DNA of 64,000 nt from Scylla paramamosain (taxonomy: Eukaryota > Arthropoda > Malacostraca > Decapoda > Portunidae), in contig NC_087151.1 in NCBI RefSeq assembly GCF_035594125.1, forward strand, positions 13,662,501-13,726,500, written 5' to 3'. Below the pieces are notes generated by a model. The model was not told the DNA's origin and did not search any database. It worked only from the letters and a program-made list of their open reading frames with translations. The position numbers and the translations under genes were made by a program. The stretch's first letter is position 1; each line of letters opens with the position of its first letter. Positions 28,128 to 37,271 of the stretch are shown here, in pieces.

Positions 28128-28235
28128 AATTGCCATGGGGGTCGCCCCCCTAAAAAGGCTTGCCACCGAGGTCCCCATTGCATGGGGACCTCGGTGGCAA
28201 GCCTTTTTAGGGGGGGCTCGACCCCCATGGCAATT
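28128..28235. repeat. 108-bp near-perfect palindrome (hairpin)
   Basis: Arms 28128-28178 and 28182-28235 are complementary over about 51 bp, with a 3-nt loop (TGC at 28179-28181) and one 3-nt bulge (in the right arm near 28216-28218). Arm landmarks are AATTGCCATGGGGGTCG, the six-C run, and GGCTTGCCACCGAGGTCCCC. The structure abuts the truncated LINE B copy on the left. Confidence 0.95.
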
Positions 28236-28244
28236 ACCCGGAGT

Positions 28245-28456
28245 GGCGATCCATTTCAGGATGGAGACCCTGGCTGTAAATAGGGTGTTGGGGGATGGGA
28301 GAGGGGGGGGATGGGGATCCCAACCCCACCCCCAGGAGCGACTCTGATGGCATGCCATATTGCGAGTGTGGACCTTATCAAGTTGCAATGGGGAAACCTG
28401 ACAGCAATTTTCCGTAGACTTCAGTGGCAGTCCATTTCAGGATGGAGACCCAGGCT
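28245..28456. repeat. Direct repeat pair, about 30 bp
   Basis: TCCATTTCAGGATGGAGACC occurs at about 28250 and again at about 28429, both inside a longer GGCnnTCC...C-GGCT match. The intervening and following G-rich sequence (28276-28778) has no recognised gene and may be flank or end sequence of the Polinton. Confidence 0.75.
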
Positions 28457-28778
28457 TGGGAAAGGGAAGGGTGGTGATTCACGACGGCAACACCAAGGGG
28501 GTGGGGGGGGGAGGGACGGTGACGGCGACACTGACGGAGAGGTGGGGGGGGCGTGCGTCCTTATCCTTCGGCGATGATGGAATGACTAAATGAATCAATG
28601 ATGGTGGGTGGAAAATAATTGAGTGAAAGGGGGGGGGCAGTGGACTGGCGGTCAGACGTAGAAGTTGCCCACACACACGCATGGTTAGGGGGCTGTGACG
28701 GCAATGCCGTGTAGGTCGCCCTTTCAGCCTTTCATTCACGGGAATCCTGGAGGGTGGGATGACTGAGTGTTGCCATCA

Positions 28779-28980
28779 CGCGTTCCCTCCAACATCTCAA
28801 TACATCCCCTATGGTCAAGGTCGTCGCGACTGTCCCACGAGATCCCGTTACCTGTCCATCCTTTTTACCTGGAGAAAGCGTCTGTGACGGCCAGGGCGGA
28901 GGGGTGGCCTCTTCCACTTTCACCGACCACCAGCGGCATGACTGACGTAATACTTATGTCGGATGGCGGCCTTATTATTA

Positions 28981-29029
<49 letters not shown>

Positions 29030-29112
29030 TATTATTATTATTATAGCCGACACGTACTCCCTCCGATATCTCAGTACATTCCCCTATGGTCAAGGTCGTC
29101 GCGACTATCCAC
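28779..29112. repeat. Direct repeats (about 56 bp, 272 bp apart) upstream of the Polinton genes
   Basis: Copies at 28779-28834 and 29051-29106 share CCCCTATGGTCAAGGTCGTC and the flanking CGT-CTCCCTCC-A-ATCTCA-TACAT and GCGACT-TCC. Between them lies GC-rich sequence and (TTA)n at 28973-29045. The copy nearer the gene ends about 35 bp before the TATA box of the first gene, so the repeats could be terminal subrepeats or upstream regulatory modules. Confidence 0.85.
28973..29045. repeat. (TTA)n microsatellite between the direct repeats
   Basis: About 24 TTA units with small variations. It separates the two upstream repeat copies. Confidence 0.93.
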
Positions 29113-29144
29113 GCTGTACCACTATAATCTCCAGTCTGTCGACG

Positions 29145-29180
29145 TATATATGTCATGAAAAAGTAAAGTTTAAAGTCAGT
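29145..29180 (+). promoter_or_regulatory. TATA box and arthropod-type initiator
   Basis: TATATATG begins at 29145 and an initiator-like TCAGT lies at 29176-29180. The spacing puts a start site at about 29178, roughly 33 nt after the TATA box and 29 nt before the ATG at 29207. That ATG has A at -3. This is a standard arthropod core promoter arrangement, inferred from sequence only. Confidence 0.6.
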
Positions 29181-29206
29181 CTGTTAGTTGACAGGGTTTA
29201 AAAAAC

Positions 29207-30133
29207 ATGTCGTTGAGAGATAGTGACGATATATACGTATACCTATCTTCTCTTGCAGGTGGTAGGTCATTTCCCAAAAACACAACAACAGAATTTGAAA
29301 ACAGAATCTTACCCATTCATTTAGACACCGGCAGGGATTATGAAGTCGGCCTGTGTAATATTTTATTCCCTAAATATTTCTACTGCATTACGGAAGGGGA
29401 TCCAAATTCCAGTATATCGTTCTATGGTCAGGTTAAGCAGTCAGACTTTGATATGTATGAATATAATATGTATACCTATCTACCGGAAAGGAATATCATC
29501 TCCAATTTTACCGATAAGAACATACCGGCCATAACTAAGGCGATTAATGGACAGATAGTGAGAGAACTTCAAGCAATCTTGAATGACTCCTTTAAGATCT
29601 ATTTCCCTTACTCGGATATCATTTATTATGACCATGACTTGGAGCGGGTCGTTGTGAATAACGCGATTGTCCCTCCTAATGACGATCGTATTTACAGTGA
29701 TATAAGTATAAAATTTGCATCGCATATAGCTCGCATTCTGGGTTTCAATCCAAATTTTCGCTACACCGTCTACTTTCAAAGATCTGGCGACGTCATTTCA
29801 TCTTCCAGCGCGAGCGAAGCTTCCTCCTCATTACCCATAAAATTATTCGCTCAATACGTACCGCGAGCTGATGCAGGGATGGATTATATGTACGTTTATA
29901 CCGACATCATTTCCCCCTTGCGATTTGGTAACCAACTAGTTAATATATTAGACGTCATACCACTCCCCGGCGACAGCACCAGTAAAGGTGCGAATTCAAT
30001 TATGTATAAACCACTTTCTGTATCAACTATAGAGAGTGTGGCCATCAAAATTGCTAATCAAAGAGACAAACCTATTCAGTTTGAAGATGGGGAAAACAGT
30101 GTTACTTGCGTGTTACATATAAGACCACGTTAA
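29207..30133 (+). CDS. Polinton structural protein, probable minor capsid/penton-like
   Basis: A 308-aa intact frame. The N-terminal segment has the family pattern of an F/Y-rich opening, then LP-like, P-N-T-x-E-F-x-N-x-L, and an L-x-x-G-x-x-Y-E-V-G-L-x-x-I-x-F-P stretch (residues about 29-50). The C-terminal block, after YMYVYTDIISPLRFGNQLV, ends in an I-x-I-A-N-Q-x-D-x-P-I-x-F-x-x-G pattern and VLHIRPR. That order matches a protein family carried by animal Polintons/Mavericks and adintoviruses, which I associate with the single-jelly-roll minor capsid (penton-like) component. The family association is good; the exact virion role is inferred. No signal peptide or membrane segment was seen. 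It is the first gene of the element, follows a TATA/Inr promoter, and ends 217 bp before the polymerase first exon. Confidence 0.7.
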   Translation: MSLRDSDDIYVYLSSLAGGRSFPKNTTTEFENRILPIHLDTGRDYEVGLCNILFPKYFYCITEGDPNSSISFYGQVKQSDFDMYEYNMYTYLPERNIISNFTDKNIPAITKAINGQIVRELQAILNDSFKIYFPYSDIIYYDHDLERVVVNNAIVPPNDDRIYSDISIKFASHIARILGFNPNFRYTVYFQRSGDVISSSSASEASSSLPIKLFAQYVPRADAGMDYMYVYTDIISPLRFGNQLVNILDVIPLPGDSTSKGANSIMYKPLSVSTIESVAIKIANQRDKPIQFEDGENSVTCVLHIRPR

Positions 30134-30350
30134 CTTTGCGTCTCGGACGTAAAGTTTTGAAGAGAATCGATCAAGGTGGGATAATGGGTGGAGTGGAGGA
30201 TAATGAAACAGGCAGGCAGGTGTTGCCTACTTCCGAGACAAGTCACGCACCTCGCGACCATCTGCGCGGGAAGCTTCAGTGTTTCCCCGCGCGGCATGGC
30301 AGCCGGGACGAAAGTGTTGACAATGTTATAGAAAAAAAAAGAAAAGAAAA

Positions 30351-30907
30351 ATGGGTGTTCACTGTGGAACAGCAGAGGCGCGGCTTTTATGTGAAGTGTG
30401 TGGGAGATGGCGCACTAATCCATCCTGCCCCTCATGTGTGGAAGACCAGTGTGATTTATGCGAGCGGTGTGGACTTCTGTTTCCACATCCACCACCAGAA
30501 CACACCTGCGAAGTTGGCAATCCTGCTTCTTCTGGTAAGCATTATTACTTATTTTGGCGGGAATGTATAATAATAAAGATGAAATGACTGTCAATCTCTA
30601 CAAGTTTGAACTCTGAGCACATCTTCCTGTACAGGCTCACACTCGATTGAGGTTGGGCAGAACGGCGGCGTAGAAGGCGCATGTCAGCGGGCGTCACAAG
30701 GCGGCATTCCACGCGGAGGCGGGGGAAGAGGTGAGAAAAAAAAAAATACTACAAATAATAAACCAATAAATACGGTGCCGCCGCCACTACTAATATTCTT
30801 TTTTTTAAGACTCGCCACGGCCGGGACCGAGTGGATTATCGGGGAACGTATTCAATTCTTCCGAGACTTCAATTCCTTCACTACCTACACAAGGTAAATA
30901 TCAATTC

Positions 30908-30955
<48 letters not shown>

Positions 30956-33900
30956 CTGTCGCTGCTACTTCTATTTTTTTTCTTCCCAGATACGCCACAA
31001 GCGGAGTCGGACCACAATGAGCGCAGCATGGCAGGAGAGTCGGCGGATGCAGACCTTGACGAGCGCGGGATGCCGGAAGAGCCGCGGTTAATTGACTCGA
31101 GGGAAAATTTTATGAGGAGCTTCACCAGACATCAATATGACATACCTGATCATGTAAGCAGAGATCCACTCGGTCTACTTACCGAATACAGGGAGTTCTT
31201 TATACGGGAAATTAGATCATATTTCACGTTGCATGGCTCGCCATTTCCCCCTACCCTGAAAATATTTTCACACATTTCTCTGTTACTAGTGAAATTCTCT
31301 ACCTTAGGCGAGGATGAACATCGAGTCATTCATATTGCTTTTAGAGCACGACTGATCACCTATCAAGATGTGCCTGACCTTGTTGATTTATGGATCCATC
31401 AGCTGAACAGTCGGCTGGAAAGCCTTACCAGCGAGACTGAAGGATCTGGTTTTATCATTTCAAGAGTACAGAATTTTTTCATCAACTATTGCTTACACGT
31501 CGCATGTAGTGGCATAGGAGATTATGTTGCTTATCCTAGAGGCGTGCGAGGAGGGAATGAAATTTTCAATCCTGATGGCCGACATTCATCCTGTGTTATT
31601 CAGTGTTTGGCGGCTTTCAGACTTCATGCTCGAGGTGTACCTTGGAAAAGAATTCCAAAAATATTACGGAGACGGCATGGCGGAGAGAAATACGTCACGC
31701 GCGGAAAAGTAGACAGTCCAGTGACTTGGGAGAACTTGAGTCAATTAGAAAGATTAAATTGTCTGTCTCTGGACGTTTATACACTGACAAAAAGCGGTGA
31801 GATATACTATTTAACATTATCAAGAAAAGGCTCGCGGAAGTATAAAACTGTAGTCTCACTCCTTTTACTAGGCGGAAGACATATGACGCTCATTAAAGAC
31901 GTGGAGAAGCTGCACCGGAAATTGACGAGAAGCTGTCCCACCCCAGAGGGTCATCAGTTTTGCAAAATATGTTTCAGCTCAGTTCCCAAGTCTGTCAGTT
32001 TGAGCGATCACGAGTGTCACTGCGACTTCACTCAAACTCTTCTCTTTCCAGGTGACGGTGAAAAAGTAAAATTTAAAAATTTTGCCTACACCTATCAGCC
32101 TGCATACTTAGCATTTTTTGATTTTGAAACTATGATAAAACCTAAGGAGAATAGGAGTGTGATAGCTGAACATGACCCAATTGGATACTCGTATCTCATC
32201 ATCAATAGGCATGGAGATGTTGTGGAAAAGAGAAGTTATTTCGGTGAAGATCCCATGAATAATTTCATTGATAGCCTATCCAATGCTTGGGGAATCATCA
32301 AGGAAAGTGTAGTTAGCTATCCAATTAGCATGTCTGCGGAGGATGAAGACCACTTCAAACGTCAGCGTCACTGCGAGCTCTGCCATCAACCCTTTAATAT
32401 AAAAACCCCACCTCATAAACATCACGACCACTCATTACCACAAAATAATTACAAGGGGGCATTGTGCGCGCGATGCAACCTCCAGTGTCGTGACATGAGA
32501 AAATATCTCATCACTCTGGCACATAATATGAGCTTTGACGTCTCCTTAATCATAAAAGACCTTCACTTGCCAGAGTCGCACGTGGACATCCTTGCCACGT
32601 CAGAATCGCATTTATTGAAAGTAAGGATTAAGGAATTGCAGTTTCAGGACACGCTTTCCATTATGAATGCCGGCCTCGGTCATCTCGCTCAGAGTCACGT
32701 GCAGGCGGGCTATAGCACGCGTTACGCCCAGGAAATGGTGAATTACCTCCCCAAGGATGTAAGGCGTGTAATTTGCACTCAAAAACAGTTTCTTTGTTAT
32801 GAGTACATCACCGACCTTGGCCGCTTAGAAGATCGACAATTGCCACCTCGCGAGGCATTTTATGACACGCTCAAGGGGAAGGCTCTGTCACCTGGAGAAT
32901 ATGAACACGCTCAAAGCGTGTGGAGTATGACATCCTGCCACACTTTAGGCGATTACATAAGACTGTATTGTGAGATTGATGTCGGATTATTAGCCGACAC
33001 ATATCTCAAATATAGATCATACCTGCACGAATTTTATGGGCTGGACGTGGCACATTACGTGTCACTGTCTTCTTATGCTTATGACGCTTTTTTAAAGTCG
33101 ACAGGCGTTCAACTTGATCCACCTTACGACCCTAACATGTATCACCTGATCAAAAGAAATGTACGAGGAGGCTTTGTAACTTGTGTCAGGCCACACCTGC
33201 AGTCAAACCACGAACCCGACGGTGGACCCGGCACCTATGTGTTTTATCTGGACTATAATTCATTATATGCAAGCGTTATGTGTTCCCCCCTGCCTATGGG
33301 CGACATCAAAAAACTTTCTCAGTCAGAGATGGATGATTTTTTTGAAGTTGGCATCCAGAATCATGCGACAGATGGTGACGTCGGTTACTGGCTGCATTTA
33401 GACAGCTGTGATGTTTCCCCCGACGTGGCTCGGATCACGGACGAGTTCCCTCTGTGCCTCGCACACATGACTATTACAGAAGATGACATCTCGCCGTACA
33501 GTAAAAGACTGTTAGAAGCTGAGGGTCGTAAGCTGGGGAGGAAAAATCGTAAACTCGTGGCCAGTCATAAGGGACTGAAAGATCATCTCATCAGTCTGGA
33601 ATTGCTGCAACTTTTACTCTCACTTGGACTGGAAATACAATGTGTTCATGCTATATATAGCTTCAGACAGGCTCCATACCTTAAACCTTTCATAGAAAGG
33701 AACGTCGCTCAGCGTAAAAATGAGACGTGCGCCATTAAAAATCGCATTTGCAAACTGATGTCAAACGCAGTTTATGGTAGATCCATGTTATCTGAAGTGA
33801 AGTATGGCCTCCAACAGAAATTAGTGACAAAAAGAAAGTCTTTCCTGAAGTATGCAAGAAATCCATCCTTTAAAAGGGTCCACCAATTAGGCGAGGACCG

Positions 33901-34747
33901 AGTCATATGTGTCAACAGTAAGAATACGATTAAAATCAGGCAGCCAAATTACTTGGGATACCATATTTTAGAAGTGGCAAAGAAGTACATGTACAACTTT
34001 TGGTATCGTGTCATCAAAGCTAATTATGGGGAGAGAGCTAAATTAGCTTATGAAGATACTGACAGTTTCATTTTCAGTCTGCACATACCTACAAACTTAA
34101 ATGATGAACTGAAACATGGACCCATGGCAAATTTTCTCGACACCAGTAACTTTGCTTCAGATCACCCGTGTTTTAATGGGGAGCGGAAGGGTCAACTAGG
34201 CTTGCTGAAATCTGAAACCGGATCCACGCTCATCAAAGAGGCGATTATATTAAAGCCAAAGATGTATTCGCTGCTGTTGGAAGATGACAAGCAAGTATCT
34301 CGAGGTAAAGGCATTCCAACTCACCTTCAGCAAAATATATTGCATCAGCAGTATAGGGAAACACTTAATAATGTCGCATGTGGGATGGTAGATTGCTATA
34401 ATATCAGGAATGTTAAAGGACAAATTTGTACCACTCGTATGCGAAAGCGTACGTTGTCACATTTTGACGACAAGCGCTTTCACGTCGATGGCTATACCTC
34501 AAGGGCGTATTATCACCCCGACAATGATCCGCGGGAAAGAGATGTGGAGAATGAGATGGAAGAGAAGGTGGCGGTGGATGTGGGGGAGGTGGAGGTGGAT
34601 GAGGAAGAGGAGGAGGAGGAGGAGGAGGAGGAGGAGGAAGAGGAAGAGGAAGAGGGGGATGGGGAGGGGGAGGATGGGATAATGAGTGGTCTGTGGCGTG
34701 ATCGGGAGACTTTCCACGACATTATTCACATCGTGATTAAGGGGTAG
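30351..34747 (+). CDS. Protein-primed family B DNA polymerase (Polinton PolB)
   Basis: Replicates the element. The long uninterrupted part (31028-34747, 1239 aa) has a Cys/His N-terminal region resembling the OTU/papain-like module of these polymerases (HSSC near residue 189, GGRH near 285), a zinc knuckle (CKIC...HECHC, 312-331), Exo I DFET (365), an HNH-like insert (C449/C452, HKHHDH, C480/C483), Exo II NMSFD (500), Exo III YCEID (647), Pol A DYNSLY (742), Pol B KLMSNAVYG (909), Pol C YEDTDS (1008) and KPKMY (1076). All catalytic residues are present. The tail is a run of over 20 Glu. I infer splicing of four exons, 30351-30534, 30635-30730, 30810-30893 and 30990-34747 (three GT-AG introns, all phase 1), giving 1373 aa. 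Exon 1 encodes four CxxC motifs plus HTC. If splicing is wrong, translation starts at 31028 and exon 1 is a separate 78-aa zinc protein. Confidence 0.92.
30572..30577 (+). terminator. AATAAA polyadenylation signal in PolB intron 1
   Basis: Lies 38 nt after the proposed exon 1 donor. It could end the transcript of the upstream structural gene, or yield a short transcript encoding only the 78-aa zinc-finger frame (30351-30587) if intron 1 is retained. Confidence 0.4.
30908..30953. repeat. (AAT)n in PolB intron 3
   Basis: About 15 AAT units inside the proposed 96-bp third intron, followed by a polypyrimidine tract and CCCAG acceptor. Confidence 0.93.
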
Positions 34748-35200
34748 AGAAAGAGGGGACGCAGCTGCTAGCAGCCGCCCTTCATGTAATGTAAAAAAAA
34801 AACATTTGCACTGACCACGTAGGCTAAGGAAGAGGGGGAGGTGAAGGATGGGTTAATGAGTGGGCTGTGACGTGATCGGGAGTGGCATTCCATGACATTA
34901 TTCACGTCATAATTAAGGGTTGAGAGAGACCGCGGCCGCTAGCAGCTGCCATTCATGTAATGTAAGAACATTTGTTTTGAGTGTGGGGTTAAGGAGAGGA
35001 ATGAAAGGGGATTTGTTCATGTACTGTAAGAACATTTGTACTGTCCACGTGGGATAAGGAGGATGAGGAGGAGGAGGCAGAAGAAGAGGAGGTAATGTAA
35101 GAACATTTGTACTTTGGTAGGTTAAGGAGAGGGAGGAGGAGGTTGAGGAAGAGGTGTGGGTTGGGGGAGATCCACATCATAATTAGAAGGCAGGGATGAG
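34641..35200. repeat. Decaying tandem array derived from the PolB 3' end
   Basis: About five units begin with GAAGAGG/GAGGA-rich text and most end in ATGTAATGTAAGAACATTTG...TAAG. Unit 1 (about 34641-34828) contains the PolB C-terminal codons, its stop and start of 3' UTR. Unit 2 (34829-34994) repeats TGA(C/T)GTGATCGGGAG, CATTATTCAC and GCTAGCAGC. Units 3 to 5 (34995-35058, 35059-35126, 35127-35200) are progressively shorter and purine-rich. Confidence 0.85.
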
Positions 35201-35246
35201 GATGCAGCTGGGAATTTAGTTATGCTGTTACCTACATGACCATGTA

Positions 35247-35266
35247 AATAAAAGTTAAGCAATAAA
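35247..35266 (+). terminator. Paired AATAAA polyadenylation signals after PolB
   Basis: AATAAA at 35247-35252 and 35261-35266, between the tandem array and the ATPase start at 35314. They are suited to end the polymerase transcript and suggest that the ATPase has its own promoter. Confidence 0.6.
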
Positions 35267-35313
35267 TACTGTAAACATATCGTAGCGTCTTTTAGTAACC
35301 CTCTGAACTTAAC

Positions 35314-35973
35314 ATGGACAAGACATTTAGCGAAGAGATGCTGAATCTCTTCAGATATCCTGCACGCATAATTATTGCAGGTTATACAAATTCCGGCAAA
35401 ACACACCTCTGCAATAAAATTATAGAGAAATATCAGCATGGATTTAACAGAATTATCATTTGTGGCGTCTCATTGCATTCGCTGCAGCAGAATTCCCCTT
35501 TTCAAGATAAGGTCGAAGTGCATGAGAAAATTATTGATCCCGTGATGGATGATGACAGTCCATACGCCGACCCGCAAACGCACACACTCCTGATATTAGA
35601 TGACAATTTCCTCACGGCTGGCAATTCTCAAACGATAGCAGAGGCTTTCACCAAAGGGAGACATAAAAATTTGTCAGTTATAATGATAGCACAGAATGTC
35701 TTTTTCCCCGGAAAGTATGCTAGAACGATAACTTTAAATGCCTCACATTACATTCTTATGAAAAACAGAGATATATATCAAATTGAATGCCTGGGCAGGC
35801 AACTTTATGGAAGGGAGCGCGCCAAACACTTTGTGGAAATTTATAAAAATGTCGTGCTTAGACGAGATCACGGTTATTTGTTGTGTGATTTATCCCCGAA
35901 CGCACCCGAAGAAATTCAACTGCGCACGAATATTGTGGATGAGCCACCCTGTGAGAAAGTCTATCTGCTATGA
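35314..35973 (+). CDS. Packaging ATPase (A32-like, FtsK-HerA superfamily)
   Basis: A 219-aa P-loop ATPase of the type that drives DNA into Polinton, adintovirus and large-DNA-virus capsids. Walker A is GYTNSGKT (residues 23-30), Walker B is LLILDDNF (92-99), and a conserved GRHKN...IAQN segment (115-128) fits the sensor region of A32-like enzymes. Length is typical of the compact Polinton form. The start at 35314 has A at -3 and G at +4. The gene overlaps the integrase by 4 nt (ATGA at 35970-35973). Its upstream region holds the polyadenylation signals of PolB and no clear TATA box. Soluble, with no membrane segment. Confidence 0.92.
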   Translation: MDKTFSEEMLNLFRYPARIIIAGYTNSGKTHLCNKIIEKYQHGFNRIIICGVSLHSLQQNSPFQDKVEVHEKIIDPVMDDDSPYADPQTHTLLILDDNFLTAGNSQTIAEAFTKGRHKNLSVIMIAQNVFFPGKYARTITLNASHYILMKNRDIYQIECLGRQLYGRERAKHFVEIYKNVVLRRDHGYLLCDLSPNAPEEIQLRTNIVDEPPCEKVYLL

Positions 35974-37070
35974 ACGCCGTTTTGGACGAGCTTTACCGGG
36001 ATATGACGAATCCTGCGGCTTTAGGAGGTGTGCAAGCACTCTACAGAGAGGGGAAGAAAAGGGATAAGAATCTAACACTCCGCGATGTGAGGGCATTTCT
36101 GCAGGGCAACCGCACTTATACGCTTCACAAGCCGACGCTGAAACGTTTTCCGCGACGAAAAATTCTCGCTCCTAAACCGTCCATCATTTTAACTTGCGAT
36201 TTGGCTGATTTTGCAAGGCTGCACAGACACAATGGCGGCGTCCGATACATCATGTTTTGCCTGGACGTCTTCAGCAGGTACTTGAAAGTGGCAACGCTGA
36301 CAAGTAAATCCGGACGCAGTAGCCTGCAAGCGCTGAAAAAAGTTCTAGAGTCGGGGAGTTTTACAGGCGTGTCGCGTCTTTTTATCGATCAGGGATCCGA
36401 ATTTTATAATCAAGCAGTGAAAAAATATCTAACTTTGAAAGGTATTACCTTGTATTCCAATTACTCGCGTGAAACAAAGGCGAGTTTGGCAGAAAGGGTC
36501 ATCCGAACCATAAAGACAAAAATATATAAATATCTCACGCAGAACAATACACTGACATATATTAACGTCTTGCCCACCCTAATAAACACGTACAATCACA
36601 CCCCACACCGCGGTTTGGGCGGCAACCAAACGCCGGCTCAGGTTCACAGCTTCCGCGAGCTGTCACAAGTCAGGAAGCAATTTAAACGAATGTATTTAAA
36701 TCGGCCAAGGGGAAAGAAAGTTGTCAGTCATAAATTAGACGTGGGAGACATTGTACGCTTGCAACGTGCTTCCCGAACGCAATTTAAATTCAATAAGGGT
36801 TATACCGTCAACAATACCGAGGAGCTTTTTAAGATAAGTCGTGTGGATTACTCACATAAAATCCCTATTTATTTCATAAGGGATTTGGCGGGGGAGGACG
36901 TGACCGGCGCTTTCTACAGGGAAGAATTAATCAAGTCCTCTCTTCCTTCACATTACCAGGTCGATATATTACGATCGAAGGTCGAGCGAGGTAAGAGAAA
37001 GTACTTCGTCCACTGGCGTGGATATCCAGATAAATTTGACAGCTGGATAGATGCGGACGACTTAGTATAA
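35970..37070 (+). CDS. DDE integrase with C-terminal chromodomain (Polinton INT)
   Basis: A 366-aa retroviral-type integrase that inserts the element DNA into the host chromosome. The catalytic triad is visible: D77 in CDLADF, D140 in FIDQGSEF and E175 in KASLAERVIRT, with 34 residues between the last two. A core stretch LINTYNHTPHRGLG (about 204-217) follows, as in rve-type enzymes, then the KLDVGDIVRLQR SH3-like segment (255-266). The C-terminal 40 residues form a chromodomain (YFVHWRGYP 345-353, DSWI 357-360), a histone-binding module known in Polinton and chromovirus integrases that may steer target choice. No classical N-terminal HHCC zinc motif is seen. The gene starts within the ATPase stop (ATGA) and is followed 3 nt after its stop by another ORF. 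Confidence 0.95.
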   Translation: MNAVLDELYRDMTNPAALGGVQALYREGKKRDKNLTLRDVRAFLQGNRTYTLHKPTLKRFPRRKILAPKPSIILTCDLADFARLHRHNGGVRYIMFCLDVFSRYLKVATLTSKSGRSSLQALKKVLESGSFTGVSRLFIDQGSEFYNQAVKKYLTLKGITLYSNYSRETKASLAERVIRTIKTKIYKYLTQNNTLTYINVLPTLINTYNHTPHRGLGGNQTPAQVHSFRELSQVRKQFKRMYLNRPRGKKVVSHKLDVGDIVRLQRASRTQFKFNKGYTVNNTEELFKISRVDYSHKIPIYFIRDLAGEDVTGAFYREELIKSSLPSHYQVDILRSKVERGKRKYFVHWRGYPDKFDSWIDADDLV

Positions 37071-37073
37071 GAT

Positions 37074-37271
37074 ATGGATGAGGAAAAACCATTGATATTG
37101 AAGTACAAGGATTTGGTTTTCCTCCTCTCGCACGTCACCCCTAAATTGCGGAAGCAGGTCTTGCAAAGTTTGAATAAGCGCGAAGTCAATTGCATCTCGG
37201 AAATATTCGCCAACTTTTTGAAGAAACGCCTGACGGACGACGATACCATCATTTTTTTTTTGCGGTTTTAG
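37074..37271 (+). CDS. Small helical Polinton ORF, probably truncated
   Basis: A 65-aa frame starting 3 nt after the integrase stop, with G at -3 and +4. The segment SHVTPKLRKQVLQSLNK, then EVNCISEIFANFLK, resembles the helical opening of a small conserved protein common in animal Polintons and adintoviruses (P-x-x-R-x-x-L, then an N-x-L/F-K pattern), whose usual basic C-terminal half is absent. The frame ends soon after a poly-T run at 37252-37261, so a frame shift or insertion probably removed the rest. The role is unknown to me; a virion core or DNA-associated function is speculation. Confidence 0.5.
   Translation: MDEEKPLILKYKDLVFLLSHVTPKLRKQVLQSLNKREVNCISEIFANFLKKRLTDDDTIIFFLRF

Larger units (their letters stand above)
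28779..37271 (+). mobile_element. Polinton/Maverick (adintovirus-like) element, reduced
   Basis: Four long intact genes and one short one, all on the plus strand, form a Polinton-type set: structural protein (29207), protein-primed PolB (30351/31028), packaging ATPase (35314), integrase with chromodomain (35970) and a small helical ORF (37074). Such elements replicate as DNA with their own polymerase, insert by integrase and are thought able to form virions. The stated limits are only those of recognised content: no terminal inverted repeats, 6-bp target duplication, major capsid or maturation protease gene was found. At about 8.5 kb it is roughly half the usual Polinton length. The reading frames are long and uninterrupted, which suggests fairly recent insertion or activity (inference). 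Confidence 0.88.

Noticed and set aside
30106..30570. 154-codon frame overlapping the first PolB exon
   Set aside because: It overlaps the end of the structural gene and the Cys-rich exon in another frame, has no motif, and the competing frame has four CxxC motifs plus a matching donor site.
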